Positions 18,355 through 27,434 of a stretch of 45,343 nucleotides of DNA are shown piece by piece. Made by a program: the position numbers and the translations under genes. Every line of letters begins with the position of its first letter. The stretch's first letter is position 1. Origin of the DNA: Bacteroidota bacterium (GTDB lineage Bacteria; Bacteroidota; Ignavibacteria; UBA10030; UBA8401); contig JABWAK010000010.1 in the NCBI GenBank assembly GCA_013361065.1, forward strand, positions 1 through 45,343, read 5' to 3'. A model generated the notes under the pieces. That model searched no databases. It had not been told where the DNA came from and saw only the letters and a list, made by a program, of their open reading frames with translations.

Positions 18355-19401
18355 ATGACCGTATCACGCACCGTTCCGTTCATCATCCTTGCCGTATCGG
18401 CGCTGCTCGTCTCTTCCTGCGGCTCCAAAGCGGAAGAAGCGCCGCGCAGAGGCGCCGCACAGGCGACGCTTACCGTCAACGGCATCATCGTCCAGCCGCA
18501 GCAGCTGGAGAATATCGTCCGCTCCTCCGGTACGGTGCTCGCATCAGAATCGGTGGACCTGGTGGCGGAAGCGGCGGGCAGGATCGAACGGATCGCTTTC
18601 CGCGAAGGGGCGAAGGTACAGAAGGATGAGCTGCTGGTGAAGATCAACGATGACGACCTGCAGGCGCAGCTGAAGAAGACCGACCTGCAGATCCAGCTCG
18701 CGCTGGAGCAGGAGAAGCGGCAGCGGCAGCTCTTCGAGATCAACGGCATCAGCAAGGAACAGTATGATATCGCCCTCAATCAGGTGAACACGCTCAAGGC
18801 GGACAAGGAGAACCTTGTCGCCTCCATCCGCAAACGGGAGATCCGCGCGCCGTTCGAAGGACGCATCGGCCTCCGCTATGTGAGCGAGGGGAGCTACGTC
18901 TCCTCCACGACCCGCATCGCTTCCATCCAGAAGATCAGCCAGCTGAAGGTCGATTTCTCCATCCCGGAGAAGTACGCGGACAAGGTCTCTGTCGGGGATG
19001 CCGTGCAGTTCAGCAGCGAGGAGACCAAACAATCCTTCACCGGGAAACTCTACGCCATCGAACCGAAGATCGATGCCGCCACCCGCACGCTGCAGCTGCG
19101 CGCGCTGTGCGACAACCGTTCCGAATCGATCTTCCCCGGCGCCTATGTGCAGATCGAGCTCAAACTGAAGCGGACGGACGATGCGCTCATGGTGCCGACC
19201 CAGGCGGTCATCCCGGTGCTGAAAGGACAGACGGTCTTCATCGCACGGAACGGCCTGGCAACCACCGTTCCGGTGAAGACCGGCACGCGGACCGCTTCCG
19301 CCATCCAGATCATCGAAGGGGTCGCGCCGGGCGACACCCTCATCATCACCGGACTCATGCAGCTCCGTCCCAACATGCCGGTGAAAGTGGCGGTGCAGTG
19401 A
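18355..19401 (+). CDS. RND efflux transporter periplasmic adaptor (membrane fusion protein), lipoprotein
   Basis: Lipobox LLVSSCGSK; SSGTVLASESVDLVAEAAGRIERIAFREGAKVQKDELLVKIND; IRAPFEGRIGLRYVSEGSYVSSTT. Confidence 0.93.
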   Translation: MTVSRTVPFIILAVSALLVSSCGSKAEEAPRRGAAQATLTVNGIIVQPQQLENIVRSSGTVLASESVDLVAEAAGRIERIAFREGAKVQKDELLVKINDDDLQAQLKKTDLQIQLALEQEKRQRQLFEINGISKEQYDIALNQVNTLKADKENLVASIRKREIRAPFEGRIGLRYVSEGSYVSSTTRIASIQKISQLKVDFSIPEKYADKVSVGDAVQFSSEETKQSFTGKLYAIEPKIDAATRTLQLRALCDNRSESIFPGAYVQIELKLKRTDDALMVPTQAVIPVLKGQTVFIARNGLATTVPVKTGTRTASAIQIIEGVAPGDTLIITGLMQLRPNMPVKVAVQ

Positions 19402-19402
19402 T

Positions 19403-22400
19403 ATGAGCCTCTCCTCGCTCAGCATCGACCGGCCCGTGCTGGCGATCGTCATGTCCCTGGCGATCGTCCTCTTCGGCATCATCAGCTTCGACTTCCTCGG
19501 CGTCCGTGAATACCCCGCCATCGATCCGCCGGTGGTGAGCGTCCGCACGAGCTACGCCGGTGCGAACGCGGATGTCATCGAATCGCAGATCACCGAACCG
19601 CTGGAGAAGGCGATCAACGGCATCTCCGGCGTCCGCAACATCTCCTCCAGCAGCAGCCAGAGCGTCAGCAACATCACCGTGGAATTCAATCTGGATGCGG
19701 ACCTGGAAGCGGCCGCGAACGATGTGCGGGACAAAGTGTCGGCCGCCGCACGGCAGCTGCCGCAGGATATCGATTCCCCGCCGGTCGTGACGAAGAGCGA
19801 TGCGAACTCCGATGCCATCATCTCCATGACGGTGCAGAGCGACACGCGCAACCATCTGGAGCTGAGTGACTTCGCCGAGAATGTCATCGCACAGAACATG
19901 CAGACCATCCCGGGCGTCAGTTCCACGCAGATCTGGGGACAGAAGCGGTACGCCATGCGGATCTGGATGAATCCTCCCAGGCTCGCCGCGTACGGTCTCA
20001 CCCCGCTCGATGTTCGCAGCGCCCTGACGCGCGAGAATGTGGAGCTTCCCTCCGGCAAGATCGCCGGCAATGCGACCGAACTCATCGTGAACACAAAAGG
20101 TCGGATGAAGACGGTGGAGGAGTTCAACAACCTCATCATCAAATCGGACGGAACGAAGATCGTCCGGCTGAGCGATATCGGGTTCGCGAACCTCGGTCCG
20201 GAGAACGAGGAGACCGTCCTGAAGCAATCGGGTACGCCGATGGTGGCGGTGGCGATCATCCCGCAGCCCGGCAGCAACTATGTGCAGATCGCCGATGAGT
20301 TCTACCGGCGCTTCGAACAGCTCAAGCGGTCGCTCCCGGAGGACATCCGTGTGGACATCGCGATGGACAACACGCGCTTCATCAAGCTCTCCATCCGCGA
20401 GGTGGAGGAGACCATCCTCATCGCCGTGCTGCTCGTCATTTTCATCATCTATCTCTTTTTCCGGGACTGGCTCATCGCCTTCCGTCCCCTCATCGACATC
20501 CCGGTCTCGCTCATCGGCGCTTTCTTCATCATGTATCTGATGGGATTCTCCATCAACGTGCTGACGCTGCTCGCTATCGTGCTGGCAACGGGACTCGTGG
20601 TGGATGACGGTATCGTCGTCACGGAGAACATCTTCAAGAAGGTGGAGGCCGGTCTGCCGCCGGTGCAGGCGGCGTACATCGGTTCCAAAGAGATCTTCTT
20701 CGCGGTCATCTCCACCTCCGTCACGCTTGCGGCGGTCTTCCTGCCGATCATCTTCCTGCAGGGATTCGTCGGACGGCTCTTCCGGGAGTTCGGTGTGGTG
20801 ATCGCCGGCGCGGTGCTCATCTCCGCCTTCGTCTCCCTCTCGCTCACGCCGATGCTCAATGCACGGCTCATCCGGAAGAACCACAAGCACAGCCGGTTCT
20901 ACGATATGACGGAGCCGTTCTTTCAGAGGATGAACAGTCTCTACGAATCGATGCTGGACCGCTTCATGCAGCGGCGCTGGGTCGCCACCGCCATCGTCCT
21001 CGGGTCGCTCGTGCTGATCGTGCTCGTCGGGTCCCGGCTCCAGTCCGAACTGGCGCCGCTCGATGACCGGAGCTTCATCCGGCTGCAGATCACGGCGCCG
21101 GAAGGGGCATCGTTCGAGTACACCGATGCGTTCATGGACAAGATCATCACCTTCGTCAACGATTCCATCCCCGAGAAGCGGATCGCGCTCAGCGTCACCG
21201 CTCCGGGCTTCGCCGGTTCGGGTGCCGTGAACACCGGGTTCGTCCGGCTGATGCTCGTGGAACCGTCCGAACGGAAACGGTCGCAGCAGCAGGTGGCGGA
21301 TTACATCACAGCCCGCACCCGTCCCATGACCGAGGCGCGCATCTTCGCGTTCCAGGAGCAGACCATCTCTGCCGGCGGCGGCGGGGCGCGCGGCGGGTTC
21401 CCGGTGCAGTACGTGCTGCAGAACCAGCAGTTTGAGAAGATCCGGCAGTTCGTGCCGAAGTTCATGGAAGAGGTGAACAAGAGCAGTGTGTTCGTGGCGG
21501 CAGATGTGAACCTGAAGTTCAACAAGCCGCAGCTGGACCTGACCATCGACCGGGACCGTGCGCGCACGCTCGGCGTCTCCGTGATCGACATCGCCCAGAC
21601 GCTGCAGCTGGCCTTCAGCGGCCAGCGCTTCTCGTACTTCGAGATGAACGGATTCCAGTACCAGGTGATCGGTCAGGTGAACCGTTCGGACCGGGATGAA
21701 CCGCTCGATCTCACCTCCATCTACGTCCGCAACAATGCCGGACAGCTCATCCAGCTGGACAATCTGGTGCAGCTGCGCGAACAGAGCGCGCCGCCGCAGC
21801 TCTATCACTTCAACCGGTTCAAATCGGCCACCGTCTCCGCCGGACTCGCGCCTGGCAAGACGATCGGGGACGGCATCGCAGAGATGGACCGTATCGCGAA
21901 GCTGGTGCTGGATGATACGTTCACCACGGCGCTCAGCGGACCGTCGCGCGACTATGCTGAGAGTTCCTCCAACACCATGTTCGCCTTCTTCCTGGCGCTG
22001 GTGCTCATCTACCTGGTGCTGGCGGCGCAGTTCGAGAGCTTCGTCGACCCGTTCACCATCATGCTCACCGTGCCGCTGGCGCTGGCGGGAGCGGTGCTCT
22101 CGTTGTGGATCTTCGATAAGACGCTCAACATCTTCAGTCAGATCGGCATCATCATGCTCATCGGTCTGGTGACGAAGAACGGCATCCTGATCGTGGAGTT
22201 CGCCAACCAGCAGAAGGGAAAGGGGATGCGGCTGATGGAAGCGGCCAGGACCGCCGCGGCATCGCGGTTCCGTCCCATCCTGATGACCTCGCTCGCCACC
22301 ATGCTCGGCGCGCTTCCCATCGCCCTGGCGCTCGGCGGCGGCGCGAAGAGCCGCGTGTCGATGGGCATCGTCGTCATCGGCGGACTCTTCTTCTCGCTCA

Positions 22401-22516
22401 TCCTGACGCTGTTCGTCATCCCGGCGATGTATACGTTCTTTTCCAAGGAGCACGCCGCTGAACCTGTGACGGAAGAAGGACCGATGGAAACGTCGACCGC
22501 CGATGTTGTGCCGTAG
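19403..22516 (+). CDS. RND efflux transporter permease (AcrB/MexF family)
   Basis: MSLSSLSIDRPVLAIVMSLAIVLFGIISFDFLGVREYPAIDPPVVSVRTSYAGANADVIESQITEPLEKAINGISGV...LVVDDGIVVTENI; immediately downstream of adaptor. Confidence 0.96.
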   Translation: MSLSSLSIDRPVLAIVMSLAIVLFGIISFDFLGVREYPAIDPPVVSVRTSYAGANADVIESQITEPLEKAINGISGVRNISSSSSQSVSNITVEFNLDADLEAAANDVRDKVSAAARQLPQDIDSPPVVTKSDANSDAIISMTVQSDTRNHLELSDFAENVIAQNMQTIPGVSSTQIWGQKRYAMRIWMNPPRLAAYGLTPLDVRSALTRENVELPSGKIAGNATELIVNTKGRMKTVEEFNNLIIKSDGTKIVRLSDIGFANLGPENEETVLKQSGTPMVAVAIIPQPGSNYVQIADEFYRRFEQLKRSLPEDIRVDIAMDNTRFIKLSIREVEETILIAVLLVIFIIYLFFRDWLIAFRPLIDIPVSLIGAFFIMYLMGFSINVLTLLAIVLATGLVVDDGIVVTENIFKKVEAGLPPVQAAYIGSKEIFFAVISTSVTLAAVFLPIIFLQGFVGRLFREFGVVIAGAVLISAFVSLSLTPMLNARLIRKNHKHSRFYDMTEPFFQRMNSLYESMLDRFMQRRWVATAIVLGSLVLIVLVGSRLQSELAPLDDRSFIRLQITAPEGASFEYTDAFMDKIITFVNDSIPEKRIALSVTAPGFAGSGAVNTGFVRLMLVEPSERKRSQQQVADYITARTRPMTEARIFAFQEQTISAGGGGARGGFPVQYVLQNQQFEKIRQFVPKFMEEVNKSSVFVAADVNLKFNKPQLDLTIDRDRARTLGVSVIDIAQTLQLAFSGQRFSYFEMNGFQYQVIGQVNRSDRDEPLDLTSIYVRNNAGQLIQLDNLVQLREQSAPPQLYHFNRFKSATVSAGLAPGKTIGDGIAEMDRIAKLVLDDTFTTALSGPSRDYAESSSNTMFAFFLALVLIYLVLAAQFESFVDPFTIMLTVPLALAGAVLSLWIFDKTLNIFSQIGIIMLIGLVTKNGILIVEFANQQKGKGMRLMEAARTAAASRFRPILMTSLATMLGALPIALALGGGAKSRVSMGIVVIGGLFFSLILTLFVIPAMYTFFSKEHAAEPVTEEGPMETSTADVVP

Positions 22517-22544
22517 TTGCTGATACATTCCGTATACTGCTGAA

Positions 22545-22568
22545 CCCTCGTCTGTTCTGAGACGAGGG
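22545..22568 (+). terminator. Terminator hairpin downstream of RND permease
   Basis: CCCTCGTCT-gttctg-AGACGAGGG; weak downstream T-tract. Confidence 0.55.
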
Positions 22569-22736
22569 CTCAACACACCCATCATCACCTCCTCCTTTTT
22601 CCACTCCAATGATTCTATTCGACGGTTTTGCTTACAGCATTTCTTTGATTGCTAACCATTGGAATTTTATATAAATAGTTCTGCGGCTGAATTGCAAACT
22701 AAAGGATCCGGTGGAGTTGTATCTTTTGGATACGGT

Positions 22737-24668
22737 ATGAACAAACGTCACTATCTTTATTTCTTAGTTGTATTTCCCTTGTTCTATTTTGCATCATCCG
22801 GATGCGATCAGAATCCTTCAGGAACAATTGTGATCACGGGAGAGATCATAGGAACTATTTCGTTGTACGATTCAACCGGCAATCAGTTGAAACGTGCCGA
22901 CCTGCAGCGTGGCGTGACCGTTGAGGTCCTTGGAAAAGGGATCTCGACCCAAACAGATGAGAATGCACAGTATATTCTGCGCAACGTCCCTCAGGGTATC
23001 CATACGCTGAAATACAGCAAAGCAGGATTCGCCGATAATTATAGGACCAATGTGATGATCACCGGGGAAGGTCGGACCATCATGAGCACGAAGAGATTGG
23101 TGCAGCCGACCGGTTATACTGTCACATCACTCTCCATTCATTCTGATACACTATTGGACCGTATCCAGTTCACGGGGAGCGTTAGCGGCCGGCCGGCGTT
23201 AAGTCTTGACACCGGCAGCATCATTGTATTGTTCGGCAACAGCAGTTCGGTATCGAAAGAGCGGTATCTTTTCAGTGTTACCACTATAGAGTTCGATAAT
23301 GATCCGTTCAATCGGTTCCGGGGGTATGTATCATACAATGATCTCAGTGCTTTTTTTGGGGCCGGATCGACCGTCTATGCTGTCGGCTATTCGAAGAACC
23401 CGCAGGACGTGGATGGATGGACCGACCCTCAATCTCTTTTGTATCATTACTCATCACTTTCGGGTACATCCTCGTCCCTCGCAACGCTCACCCTTCCTTC
23501 AAATTTTGGCGATGCTCCTGCAGCGCCAAGCGAATTGACGTCGACACTGACTCACTACAGGGTTGAGTTACGGTGGAAGGACAATTCCACGAACGAATCG
23601 GATTTCATCATCGAACGGAAAGAGAAGGACAGTGTTTTCATACCCATCCGATCTTACCCTGCCGTCAAAGGTGGAGGAGGGTATGTGTATGCCTATGACG
23701 GTGGGGTCGTCGGCAACTCGCGCTACACCTATCGTATCAAAGCCCGGAATAGTTTCGGCAGTTCAGCATCGTCCAATGAGGATATGGTCGCCACGCCGAT
23801 CGCTGCGCCGACAGATTTGAAGGTCACGATGAATAGCCACGCAGGAGTATCGATCTCGTGGAAGGATAATGCAACGAATGAGGAATATTACTGGCTTGAA
23901 CGAAGGGTTGGATCGGGGAACTATCAAACTGTTTCACAATACATCTATGGTGCTACCGGCACCGGAAACATGATCTCGTACCAGGATACCAAGGTGCTGT
24001 CATCAACGACCTACTCGTACCGCGTCCGGGCAAGTTATGGCGGCTATATACAATCGGAATATTCCAATGAAGTGACCGTGACCACCGGGATCGTTGCCCA
24101 CATTTCGGAGTATCAGTTTGCATCCTCTCAGGGCATCTATACCCCGCTTGATTCTTCGACCATCCTTATTCCCGGTAATGTCAATGGAATCATGTCGTCA
24201 TATCGTGAAATAGGTTTTGCTTTTAATTTCGGATTGATCGGGTCGCCGTATTTCCAGTTAACGGATGATGGTACGATCTATCTCGGGGGGAGTTATTACC
24301 GGATCAAGCCATTCTTCACCGATCTGGCAACTGCCGAGAACGGATCGGTAGGCTTTTTCGTGAGCGGAACATCACCACATCGGGTCATGACGATCGAATA
24401 CAGGAATATGCGATGGGCGAATATCGTATCAAACGATCGCATGAACTTCCAGGTCCGCCTCCATGAACTGACCGGAACGATCGAATTTATGTATGGAGCA
24501 GGACCATCTTCAATTCTCCAAAATGCGTCGATCGGCCTCAGTGATCAAGAGTTTTATAAGCACCTGCATGTCAAAACAGATGGAACCACGACAACAAGCG
24601 ACACATTCCCCGTCATTACGTCATGGCCGGGGAATGGAAAGGTGTATACCTTTACAAGACCGAAATGA
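22737..24668 (+). CDS. Lipoprotein with fibronectin type III domains
   Basis: Lipobox region FYFASSGCDQNP; repeated FnIII-like 'APSELTSTLTHYRVELRWKDNSTNESDFIIERK' and 'APTDLKVTMNSHAGVSISWKDNATNEEYYWLERR'. Confidence 0.8.
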   Translation: MNKRHYLYFLVVFPLFYFASSGCDQNPSGTIVITGEIIGTISLYDSTGNQLKRADLQRGVTVEVLGKGISTQTDENAQYILRNVPQGIHTLKYSKAGFADNYRTNVMITGEGRTIMSTKRLVQPTGYTVTSLSIHSDTLLDRIQFTGSVSGRPALSLDTGSIIVLFGNSSSVSKERYLFSVTTIEFDNDPFNRFRGYVSYNDLSAFFGAGSTVYAVGYSKNPQDVDGWTDPQSLLYHYSSLSGTSSSLATLTLPSNFGDAPAAPSELTSTLTHYRVELRWKDNSTNESDFIIERKEKDSVFIPIRSYPAVKGGGGYVYAYDGGVVGNSRYTYRIKARNSFGSSASSNEDMVATPIAAPTDLKVTMNSHAGVSISWKDNATNEEYYWLERRVGSGNYQTVSQYIYGATGTGNMISYQDTKVLSSTTYSYRVRASYGGYIQSEYSNEVTVTTGIVAHISEYQFASSQGIYTPLDSSTILIPGNVNGIMSSYREIGFAFNFGLIGSPYFQLTDDGTIYLGGSYYRIKPFFTDLATAENGSVGFFVSGTSPHRVMTIEYRNMRWANIVSNDRMNFQVRLHELTGTIEFMYGAGPSSILQNASIGLSDQEFYKHLHVKTDGTTTTSDTFPVITSWPGNGKVYTFTRPK

Positions 24669-24703
24669 CCCGCACAGCGGCAACCCGATTGAAGGATAGA
24701 AAC

Positions 24704-24735
24704 ACAAAACGCGGACCGTGGTCCGCGTTTGTTGT
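24704..24735. terminator. Bidirectional terminator between convergent genes
   Basis: CAAAACGCGGACC-GT-GGTCCGCGTTTGTTGTTT. Confidence 0.8.
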
Positions 24736-24754
24736 TTCTGCTATCGTTCTTGTG

Positions 24755-26440
24755 TTACGGGCGCCGTCGTGGTCCGCCGGAACGTCCTCCCGGGCCTCCG
24801 CGCCGTCCGCCGCCGCCGGGACCGCCGCGGCGGAACCCGTCACGCCGGGCACTCTTCTCTTTCTTCTGTTCGTAGCGGGGGAACACTTCTGGGACCGGTG
24901 CGAGCAGCGTCTCGTCCGGATAGATGCATTCGATCTTCCGCTTCATGTACTCTTCCAGTTTCGGGATCTCGTATGAATCCTCCTCGTCCGCAAAGCTGAT
25001 GGAGGTGCCGGTAGCGCCGGCGCGGCCGGTACGGCCGATGCGGTGCACGAACTCCTCCGTATCCTGCGGCAGATTGTAGTTGATCACATGCGAGATGGCG
25101 TCCACATGGATGCCGCGGGAGGCAACGTCCGTTGCCACCAGCACCCGCACACTGCCGTCGCGGAAATTCTCCAGACGCTTGATGCGCTGCCGCTGGTCCA
25201 CATCGCCCGAGAGGACGGTGCAGGAGATGCCGTACGTTTCCAGGCGTTCCTTCAGGTCGCGGCCCACATCGCGGCGGTTGACGAACACCAATACCCGTTC
25301 GAGATGCTTCTGCATCATCAGATTGTAGAGGAGGTTGAACTTCTCATCCTTCGTGGTGATGTAGGTGATCTGTTCGATGGCGGAGACCGCCATCGTGTCC
25401 GGCGTGACGGTCACTTCGATCGCCTGACGCGTCCAGCTCTCGGCAAGACGCCTCACTTCCGAGTTCATCGTGGCGGTGAAGAACATCGTCTGCCGTTCGG
25501 ATTTCTGCGGTGTGCTGAGCACGATGCTGCGCACGGCCGGGATGAAGCCCATGTCGAGCATCCGGTCCGCTTCGTCGATGACGAGGATCTCGGTCTTGCC
25601 GAGGTCGACGAACTTCTGCTTCTTGAAATCGATCAGCCGGCCCGGCGTGGCGACGATGATGTCCACCGTCTCATGCTTCAGGCTCTGCTGCTGTTTGCCG
25701 TAATCGATGCCGCCGACCAGCGACAGCACCGTACAGTTCGTGTACGTGCCGAGCAGGTTGGCATCCTTCTCGATCTGCATCGCCAGTTCGCGTGTCGGGG
25801 CCAGGATGAGCGCCCGCGGCGTCCCTTTCTTCTGGTCCTTCAGGGGGTTCTTCAGGATGTGCGAGAAGATGGTCAGCAGGAACGCGGCGGTCTTGCCGGT
25901 GCCGGTCTGCGCCTGTGCGGTCACATCATCGCCGCGGAGCGAGATGGGAAGCGTCTGCGCCTGCACCTCGGTGCAGTACTGGAAATTGAGGTCCGCAATG
26001 GCGTGCATGATCTCCGGCGGAAGCTCGAAATCCTGGAAGCGGGTCTTCCCGTCCGCTACCGGTACTTTGAAACTGGAGGGGTCCCACGGTTCCGTTGAGA
26101 CGGTCTTTTTGGGGCGGGGTGCCGGGGTCTCCTGTGCGGTCTCCAGCACATTCTGATTCTGCTTCTCCCGGTCCTGCTTCTCATGCCGTGCACGGTACTC
26201 CTCCCGCGTCTCCCGCTTCCTGCCGTCGCGGGGATGGCGGACACCGCCCGGTTTCTCCGAGGATTGCCGACGCTGCGGATGCGGATGCTGTTTGGGGGAC
26301 TCTTTCTGGGGGGAGGGTTTCGGGGGGATGACGCTCTTCGGTTTGGCACCGAGCAGCGATTTTATCTTTGAAACGAGATTCTTGAACAAGGTATGATTCC
26401 GATAATGAATCGTGTCGTGAGTTGCTCTATTAATATACAA
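24755..26440 (-). CDS. DEAD/DEAH-box ATP-dependent RNA helicase (RhlB/RhlE-like)
   Basis: AQAQTGTGKTAAF, VIDEADRMLDMGF, FFTATM(SAT-like), HRIGRTGRAG motifs; Gly/Arg-rich C-terminus. Confidence 0.96.
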   Translation of the reverse strand: MYINRATHDTIHYRNHTLFKNLVSKIKSLLGAKPKSVIPPKPSPQKESPKQHPHPQRRQSSEKPGGVRHPRDGRKRETREEYRARHEKQDREKQNQNVLETAQETPAPRPKKTVSTEPWDPSSFKVPVADGKTRFQDFELPPEIMHAIADLNFQYCTEVQAQTLPISLRGDDVTAQAQTGTGKTAAFLLTIFSHILKNPLKDQKKGTPRALILAPTRELAMQIEKDANLLGTYTNCTVLSLVGGIDYGKQQQSLKHETVDIIVATPGRLIDFKKQKFVDLGKTEILVIDEADRMLDMGFIPAVRSIVLSTPQKSERQTMFFTATMNSEVRRLAESWTRQAIEVTVTPDTMAVSAIEQITYITTKDEKFNLLYNLMMQKHLERVLVFVNRRDVGRDLKERLETYGISCTVLSGDVDQRQRIKRLENFRDGSVRVLVATDVASRGIHVDAISHVINYNLPQDTEEFVHRIGRTGRAGATGTSISFADEEDSYEIPKLEEYMKRKIECIYPDETLLAPVPEVFPRYEQKKEKSARRDGFRRGGPGGGGRRGGPGGRSGGPRRRP

Positions 26441-26520
26441 AATTCACTCATATGGTCATACAACGAAACCGCATTGAAGCAGCGGCGTAACCTGATGTTC
26501 AACGATCCGGGAGGAATGTC

Positions 26521-27363
26521 ATGAAAATGCCTGTATTCATCGCTGCGCTTACCCTTGTCCTGGGGGCCTGCGGTCCGGTCTGGCGGTCGCCGGATTATAT
26601 GACGGAATACGGAACGATGGAATTGAAGGAACCGATCCTGACCATGGAACAATACTCGGAACGTTCCCGGGAGCATCCCCGTCCTTACGTCGTGACGCTG
26701 GGCGATTCACTCGTGCTGTTCGGCGCGGAACATACCAAGGATCCCTCCGATCCGCAGCTCGATTCCATCCGGAGGGTGTGGGAACGGTTGTCGCCTTCCG
26801 TTGCACTGGTCGAGGGCCGGCTGGGATTCCTCTTCCGCTGGACCACGGACCCGGTGGAGAAGTTCGGCGAGAGCGGTCTCGTACACGACCTTGCGCGGCA
26901 GCACGGCATCCCGGTCTATACGTGGGAGCCGCCCATCGACGCCGAGGTCGCGTGGGTCCTCCGTTCCCACTCCGCCAAACGGACAGCACTCTTCTATATC
27001 CTCCGTCCCTATTTCGGTCAGCGCAAGTTCGCCCGGCCGGACGATCCGGACGGGATGGTGGAAGGGACCATCCGTCGGCGGACCGCATGGAAAGGACTGG
27101 AAGGGAGCATCGCATCCGTGGCGGAGATCGATTCGATCTGGAAGGCCGATTTTCCCGGAGCGAAGGACTGGCGGGAGACCGATGACCGGTACGGCTGGCC
27201 GGGGTATCTGGGGACGATCGGCGCAGCATCGAATGCCTTCCGGGACGAGCATTTCGCACGGGTCATCATCCATCTGCTCCGGAACGGCAAAAGGGTCTTC
27301 GCCGTCTGCGGCTCCAGCCACGCCGTGAAACTGGAAGCGGCCCTGCGCGCAACGATACAATGA
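26521..27363 (+). CDS. Putative lipoprotein, possible TraB/GumN/EreA-type fold
   Basis: Lipobox VLGACGPVW; LFGAEHTKDPSDPQ, PSVALVEGRLG, FAVCGSSHAVKLEAAL resemble the GxxH ... VE ... GxxH landmarks of that superfamily. Confidence 0.5.
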   Translation: MKMPVFIAALTLVLGACGPVWRSPDYMTEYGTMELKEPILTMEQYSERSREHPRPYVVTLGDSLVLFGAEHTKDPSDPQLDSIRRVWERLSPSVALVEGRLGFLFRWTTDPVEKFGESGLVHDLARQHGIPVYTWEPPIDAEVAWVLRSHSAKRTALFYILRPYFGQRKFARPDDPDGMVEGTIRRRTAWKGLEGSIASVAEIDSIWKADFPGAKDWRETDDRYGWPGYLGTIGAASNAFRDEHFARVIIHLLRNGKRVFAVCGSSHAVKLEAALRATIQ

Positions 27364-27434
27364 TGCCGTTGACAACTGTCAATTGAACGTGAAACGGCAT
27401 TGATGTATATTGAGGGGAACAAGGAGTGATTGTT

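Noticed and set aside
19355-22609. 1084-aa minus-strand ORF opposite the RND permease
   Set aside because: Low-complexity H/R/D/E-rich translation antisense to a clear AcrB-family gene; a typical GC-rich shadow ORF.
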